Positions 60,315 through 64,000 of a stretch of 64,000 bases of DNA are shown piece after piece. The number at the start of each line of letters is the position of its first letter. The stretch's first letter is position 1. The notes below the pieces were generated by a model. The model saw only the letters and a program-made list of their open reading frames with translations. It did no database searches and was not told the DNA's origin. Location: positions 1-64,000 of the forward strand of contig CAYRGN010000001.1 in NCBI GenBank assembly GCA_964423865.1. The letters run 5' to 3'. Both the position numbers and the translations under genes were made by a program. Source of the stretch: Leadbetterella sp964423865 (GTDB taxonomy: Bacteria; Bacteroidota; Bacteroidia; Cytophagales; Spirosomataceae).

Positions 60315-61502
60315 TTATTTAGTATCCAACAGCCACTTTTCCACATTCAAAAGTTCTATTCCCTCGTTGTTAAATTCTATTTCATCGGTAGTTAACAGCA
60401 CTTTTCGGTAATTGTCATTAAGTTTTTTAAATGGGCTTACTTCCTGTTGCAAAGTGCTTTCTTCTTTGGCCGTATAGGCCACCTGATAATACTCGGTAAC
60501 GCCTTGTTCGTTTTGAGCCACAAAATCAATTTCATTGTCGTTGTATTTTCCTGTCCATACTTTGTAACCTCTTCTCAATAATTCAAGATAAACAATATTT
60601 TCGAGCAAATGCCCTATATCAGTGGTTTTGGGTTTACCTATAAGCATTCTCCTAAAACCTAAATCCACCAAATAGAACTTGCTGATAGTGCGTAGTTGTT
60701 CTTTTCCTTTTATGTCGAAACGCTTTGATTCGTACAAAACAAAAGCGTCTTTCAGGGCTTCAATTAATTTAAAAACCAAACGGCTATCTACATTTTTGTT
60801 TTCATTTTTCAGAAATTTTGAAATGCTGTTGGGCGACAGCGGACTTCCTGTGGTGTCAAATGCAAAGCGTGTAACGGCAGACAATTCCTGCGGATTAGTG
60901 ATATTACTGCGTGTAATCACATCTTGCAACATTACCGAACTGTAGATATCGTTCAGATATTTTAATGCATAATTTTCGCCAAGTGAAAGCATATCCATCG
61001 CACCTGGCATTCCGCCTGTGTGCAGGTAGTCGTTCAATGTGGCATGGGGCAAACATCCTTTATATTCTGCGAATGAAAACGGAAACACGTTTATCTCAAA
61101 ATACCTCCCCGAAAGCAAAGTAGCCAAACCTGATGAAAGCAAAAACGCATTAGACCCCGTGATATACAGGTCTGTATTTTTCTTTACAAAAAGTGAATCT
61201 ACCAAGCGTTCAAACCCGTTAATCATCTGCACTTCGTCCAAAAAAATATAGTTCATTTCGTTGGATTTGCATTGTTTTACAATGACTTTGTGCAATGTCT
61301 GCCAATCGTTCAACTGTATATTTTCGGCATCTTCAAAATTGTAATAAATGGTGTTTGTACCTTGTTTTTGTAATTCATCACGTTGCATTTCGAGCAAGGT
61401 CGATTTACCGCAACGCCGTATTCCTGTAATAACTTTTATCACGTTTTTATCACGCAGAGCGTTTAAAACCGTCGTATATTGTTTTCTTTTTATGGATTTC
61501 AT
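60315..61502 (-). CDS. AAA ATPase, AAA_14/DUF4143 family (second copy)
   Basis: A 395-residue ATPase of the same family as 2506-3777 but clearly diverged. Walker A is 'GIRRCGKST' near residue 27, Walker B 'YIFLDEVQM' near 84, then 'YITGSNAFLLSSG' and 'GRYFEINVFPFSFAEY'. The DUF4143 end carries 'NEIDFVAQNE' with the Glu-x-Asp of the nuclease-like fold. It is strongly AT-rich compared with the ligase gene 20 bases away, marking the start of an accessory segment. It is monocistronic and its role is unknown. Confidence 0.87.
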   Translation of the reverse strand: MKSIKRKQYTTVLNALRDKNVIKVITGIRRCGKSTLLEMQRDELQKQGTNTIYYNFEDAENIQLNDWQTLHKVIVKQCKSNEMNYIFLDEVQMINGFERLVDSLFVKKNTDLYITGSNAFLLSSGLATLLSGRYFEINVFPFSFAEYKGCLPHATLNDYLHTGGMPGAMDMLSLGENYALKYLNDIYSSVMLQDVITRSNITNPQELSAVTRFAFDTTGSPLSPNSISKFLKNENKNVDSRLVFKLIEALKDAFVLYESKRFDIKGKEQLRTISKFYLVDLGFRRMLIGKPKTTDIGHLLENIVYLELLRRGYKVWTGKYNDNEIDFVAQNEQGVTEYYQVAYTAKEESTLQQEVSPFKKLNDNYRKVLLTTDEIEFNNEGIELLNVEKWLLDTK

Positions 61503-61657
61503 ATTATAAAACTTTTTGCAAAATTATTCAAAAAATTTATTATTGTTAATAGTTTTTGAATATTTATGCAAAAATTTTTATATGTAGAGTATTTCCGGGC
61601 ACTACAAACTCCCAATGGGCATTATTCCGGTCACTGAATGGAGAGCGGTGTTGGTTT
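61503..61657. other. AT-rich gap
   Basis: 155 bases between the AAA start and the NADAR remnant. The AAA promoter is probably here, but no clear element is seen. Confidence 0.3.
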
Positions 61658-62125
61658 TTATAACCTACTTATAACCTCCATTAAACATAAGCCTAATAGA
61701 TTCCGCCCTCGCCAATATTCAGGATTAAGGGCTTTAGGGTCATCTTCAGTAAGCCCAATACCCCAAACACAATCCACAGGGATTAGCTTCAGCTAAAATC
61801 TTATTGCCTGTCTGTTTTAACTTGGCTAAATGTTCCGGATTTTGCTGATATTTTAGTAAATTCCCTTGTAACATGATATGATAACGTACCTCAAACCATG
61901 TGTCATTAAAAGGTTTAATAATTGCCCTAAATCACGAGCCTGTTGTGCTGTGGTGGCAGCAAGAATTTTTTGCATACTATCATCATCTGCAAAAAACCTG
62001 GCTTTTTGATACATAAAGTATTGTTCAACCTGTAAAAACTGTAAGCCCTCTGTTTGAAAGGGTGAGACAGAAAAATTTGACTGCCAACCACGTAAAAATA
62101 AAATTAAACTCTCTGTTTCACGCAT
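61658..62125 (-). pseudogene. NADAR-family gene (YbiA-like) with two compensating frameshifts
   Basis: The minus strand encodes a whole NADAR domain of about 155 residues in three frame segments. Segment one, from ATG 62125, has 'SNFSVSPFQTEG' and 'EQYFMYQKARFF'. A one-base loss near 61912-61925 shifts to 'KPFNDTWFEVRYHIMLQGNL'. One extra base in GGG at 61779-61781 shifts back to 'VDCVWGIGLTEDDPKALNPE' and 'NLLGLCLMEV', with the stop at 61660-61658. NADAR enzymes act on ADP-ribose-related compounds and some reverse guanine ADP-ribosylation. As read, translation stops early at 61853, giving 90 residues. Sequencing error at both sites would restore an intact gene. Confidence 0.85.
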
Positions 62126-62449
62126 GAGGCGACTCCTTTATCATGTTTTAATGCTGTATTGACCACTTGAGGTTTAAAACTTATTCTTAAAATTAACAAC
62201 AATCCGCAGAATATCAAAATACGATTCTTTTTTCTAAAGAAACGGTCTTTTAAAACTAGAAAAGCTACAGTAATTATTATATAGTCCGGGAAACCCGGGT
62301 TTCCCTTCGTTTTAAAAACTACCTCTCTGTTGCATATTTCGGAGGCGCTGGCCTCTCATTTCGGTTTACGTTGACCCCTCTGAGCGCTTATTGTTGCTAG
62401 GATTTATACTGCCAAAGTTTGAAGATTTGGAGATGTAGGGGGGGGAGCT
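62126..62449. other. Intergenic region with an 18-bp perfect palindrome
   Basis: No gene. GGGAAACCCGGGTTTCCC at 62288-62305 is a perfect 18-bp palindrome, and a G8 run occurs at 62438-62445 just past the stop of the next minus-strand gene. The rest is AT-rich and unremarkable. Confidence 0.5.
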
Positions 62450-63466
62450 TTACCTTTTCTTAGCTAAGAACTTCATAATACATGCCATTGCATTCATAGA
62501 TATCTCATCCGTGGGCATTCCAATCCCCGTGAATAATTGTACCAACTCTGATTTCCCTTTATTCTTATTTAGATATAAATCTTCTGTAACTACATCAAGA
62601 AACTCGTCAAGGACAACAGGATTCAAATATTCATAAAGGTTTATGTTGTTCTGATTATAAATAGTTAAAATTTTAATGGCAGAGTCAATGCTTGTTATAT
62701 CAGGAATCTGTTTTTTTGATTGTAAAAGCTGAATATTGTCTAACCCTTTTTGGTTTCTTGATTTATCCGCCAAGTCTTCTGTATTTTTTGTATAAGAGTT
62801 TACATATTGAATAGACTCGTTAATCGTTCTTTTTATCTTAGAAATATCATAATTTACCTCCTGCACAGACTGCTCTTTTGAGGTTGCCTTTCGGGATATA
62901 GAGGAGTTAAAGTTGCTATAATCCATACCATTTAAGTCACCTTTATAATCCATGGTTGTTTTATACACAGCGATACTAAGTGTGGAGTTGGGATTTTTAA
63001 AATCAACATGGATATCACCCTTTTTATAAGTAACAATATGACCGTCAGGTATATGCCTGTCTAATATTTTCGAAAAACCTATACTTACCGCCTGTTTAAT
63101 GTACTCACTTCCAGTTGTTGCATTTCCAGAATAATGATTAGGAGTATAAATTACAACATATTTTGTAAAATACAAGGTAGTTGAGTTAATCCTATAAGTG
63201 TACATTTCACCCATTGGGGTTGGCATATTTCCATTATCCTTAAATTGATACTTTTCGGCAAATGCTTTTTTGTTTGTGATTTCATTAGAACAAATGTTTA
63301 CCAATTCAGCCAAAGGAATTTTAGAATTGTCAGATAGAGAATTGGGAATAGGTATAGTAGGGGGTTGAGGCGGATTGGGCTGAGGAGTTGAGTTTCCCCC
63401 AAAAGCCTTAAAAATCCCAAAAATTAATGCAATAGCAACTATTATAGTAATGATTTGTGTTGTCAT
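62450..63466 (-). CDS. Membrane-anchored protein of unknown function
   Basis: A 338-residue protein with a single N-terminal transmembrane helix ('IITIIVAIALIFGIFKAFG', residues 4-22), a proline-rich linker ('PQPNPPQPPTIPIP'), then a mixed alpha/beta part rich in Asn, Lys and Ser and a helical C-terminus ('AIKILTIYNQNNINLYEYLN'). I recognise no catalytic motif. The strong AT bias and gene-poor surroundings suggest acquired DNA. The next gene upstream is on the same strand 58 bases away, so the two may be an operon. Confidence 0.7.
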   Translation of the reverse strand: MTTQIITIIVAIALIFGIFKAFGGNSTPQPNPPQPPTIPIPNSLSDNSKIPLAELVNICSNEITNKKAFAEKYQFKDNGNMPTPMGEMYTYRINSTTLYFTKYVVIYTPNHYSGNATTGSEYIKQAVSIGFSKILDRHIPDGHIVTYKKGDIHVDFKNPNSTLSIAVYKTTMDYKGDLNGMDYSNFNSSISRKATSKEQSVQEVNYDISKIKRTINESIQYVNSYTKNTEDLADKSRNQKGLDNIQLLQSKKQIPDITSIDSAIKILTIYNQNNINLYEYLNPVVLDEFLDVVTEDLYLNKNKGKSELVQLFTGIGMPTDEISMNAMACIMKFLAKKR

Positions 63467-63524
63467 AATTGGTTGGTTATTCTGTTGAAGTACTTGTTTT
63501 TAAATGTCATCCATTATTCCAAAA

Positions 63525-63995
63525 CTACCGCCTTTTCCAAAACTGCCACCATAATGTTTTTTTACTTCGACTCTCTGAGTAATTCTTTGAATAATCATAA
63601 TTCTTTGAATAATCAATAAGTGCTTGTAAAACTATTGGACTCCATTCAAAGTATTTATTCATTTCTTCAATTGATTCACAACCACGTTTCACAAATGCGT
63701 TACAAGATTCAACCTGAAACTTATTGAATCCTTTTTCTATATAATCTGACGGATTTTTACCCATAATATTTTGAAATACACTTAAAGCCCCCCGTTCAAA
63801 AAAATCTGAAACATAGAAGTCTGCAAATGCTTTTTTTAACACGTAAGGTGAAAACTGTTGTCCCAACATGGCTAATATTGGGTCATTATCAAGTGGGCTT
63901 GGCTGTATGGGTAGTTTTCTTTTTGAGACTTCTTTTTTTACAAGCTCTCTTATCTCTTGATTGTTTCCAAAAATTCCAATATCTCCTGCCAACAT
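63525..63995 (-). CDS. Unrecognised protein, possibly cut by the window edge
   Basis: At least 156 residues ('MLAGDIGIFGNNQEIRELVK' start), helical and charged, with an aromatic-basic C-terminus (KKTLWWQFWKRR) that could touch membrane or nucleic acid. ATG 63995 is a possible start, but the frame stays open to the window edge, so the N-terminus may be incomplete. 'YSKNYDYSKNY' near the end is a short internal duplication (nearly the same 18 bases twice). No family is assigned. Confidence 0.6.
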   Translation of the reverse strand: MLAGDIGIFGNNQEIRELVKKEVSKRKLPIQPSPLDNDPILAMLGQQFSPYVLKKAFADFYVSDFFERGALSVFQNIMGKNPSDYIEKGFNKFQVESCNAFVKRGCESIEEMNKYFEWSPIVLQALIDYSKNYDYSKNYSESRSKKTLWWQFWKRR

Positions 63996-64000
63996 GATGA

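Overview
The window is chromosomal DNA of a Bacteroidota bacterium. The signs are TonB-dependent receptors with a carboxypeptidase-regulatory N-terminal domain, an OmpA/TPR/PD40 envelope protein of the PorE architecture, a flexirubin/aryl-polyene type pigment cluster, -7 elements of the form TAnnTTTG upstream of many genes, and almost no Shine-Dalgarno sites. A Cytophagales or Chitinophagales pigment producer fits best. I cannot name the genus.

Layout. 1-11.9 kb: TonB receptor, an AT-rich AAA/DUF4143 ATPase, N-carbamoylputrescine amidase, and glutamate synthase gltB and gltD separated by a palindromic repeat array. 11.9-23.4 kb: a BtuB-like receptor behind a cobalamin riboswitch, carboxy(nor)spermidine dehydrogenase (with the amidase, a polyamine route), an aspartyl protease, rlmN, a phosphate transporter, a topoisomerase IV/gyrase A subunit and a small RRM protein. 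23.7-42.4 kb: OmpA/PD40 envelope protein, PD40 protein, amidohydrolase, uvrA, HAD phosphatase, RsmI-like methylase, lipoprotein, pfkA, TlpA-like thioredoxin, aroQ, secreted isoaspartyl peptidase, DUF1801, quinone reductase, Crp-like regulator, PorT-like barrel, radA.

42.6-60.3 kb holds the most distinctive content: a biosynthetic cluster with two hotdog dehydratases, two complete ketosynthases, a half ketosynthase, a chain-length-factor-like ketosynthase, an ACP, a polysaccharide deacetylase, a LolA-like carrier, a glycosyltransferase-DUF2062, an MMPL exporter fused to an acyltransferase, a carotenoid-isomerase-like FAD enzyme, a C45 Ntn-hydrolase lipoprotein and a PaaK-like adenylating ligase. 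Together these should activate an aryl starter, extend it as a polyene on the ACP, and acylate or glycosylate, export and anchor it. At its left edge lies a 47-residue fragment that looks like the N-terminus of the dialkylresorcinol enzyme DarA, so the resorcinol half of a flexirubin pathway seems to have been deleted here. No ketoreductase, ammonia lyase, DarB or phosphopantetheinyl transferase is in the window.

60.3-64 kb is an AT-rich accessory tail: a second AAA/DUF4143 ATPase, a NADAR-family gene broken by two compensating frameshifts, and two unrecognised proteins.

Many intergenic gaps carry one of three repeat types: strict 7-nt periodic tracts, often as inverted arms around a core; arrays of a 13-nt palindrome with flanks; and dispersed hairpin elements of the 'TCGAGCGTAGTCGAG' and 'GGCAAGCTCAGG' type.
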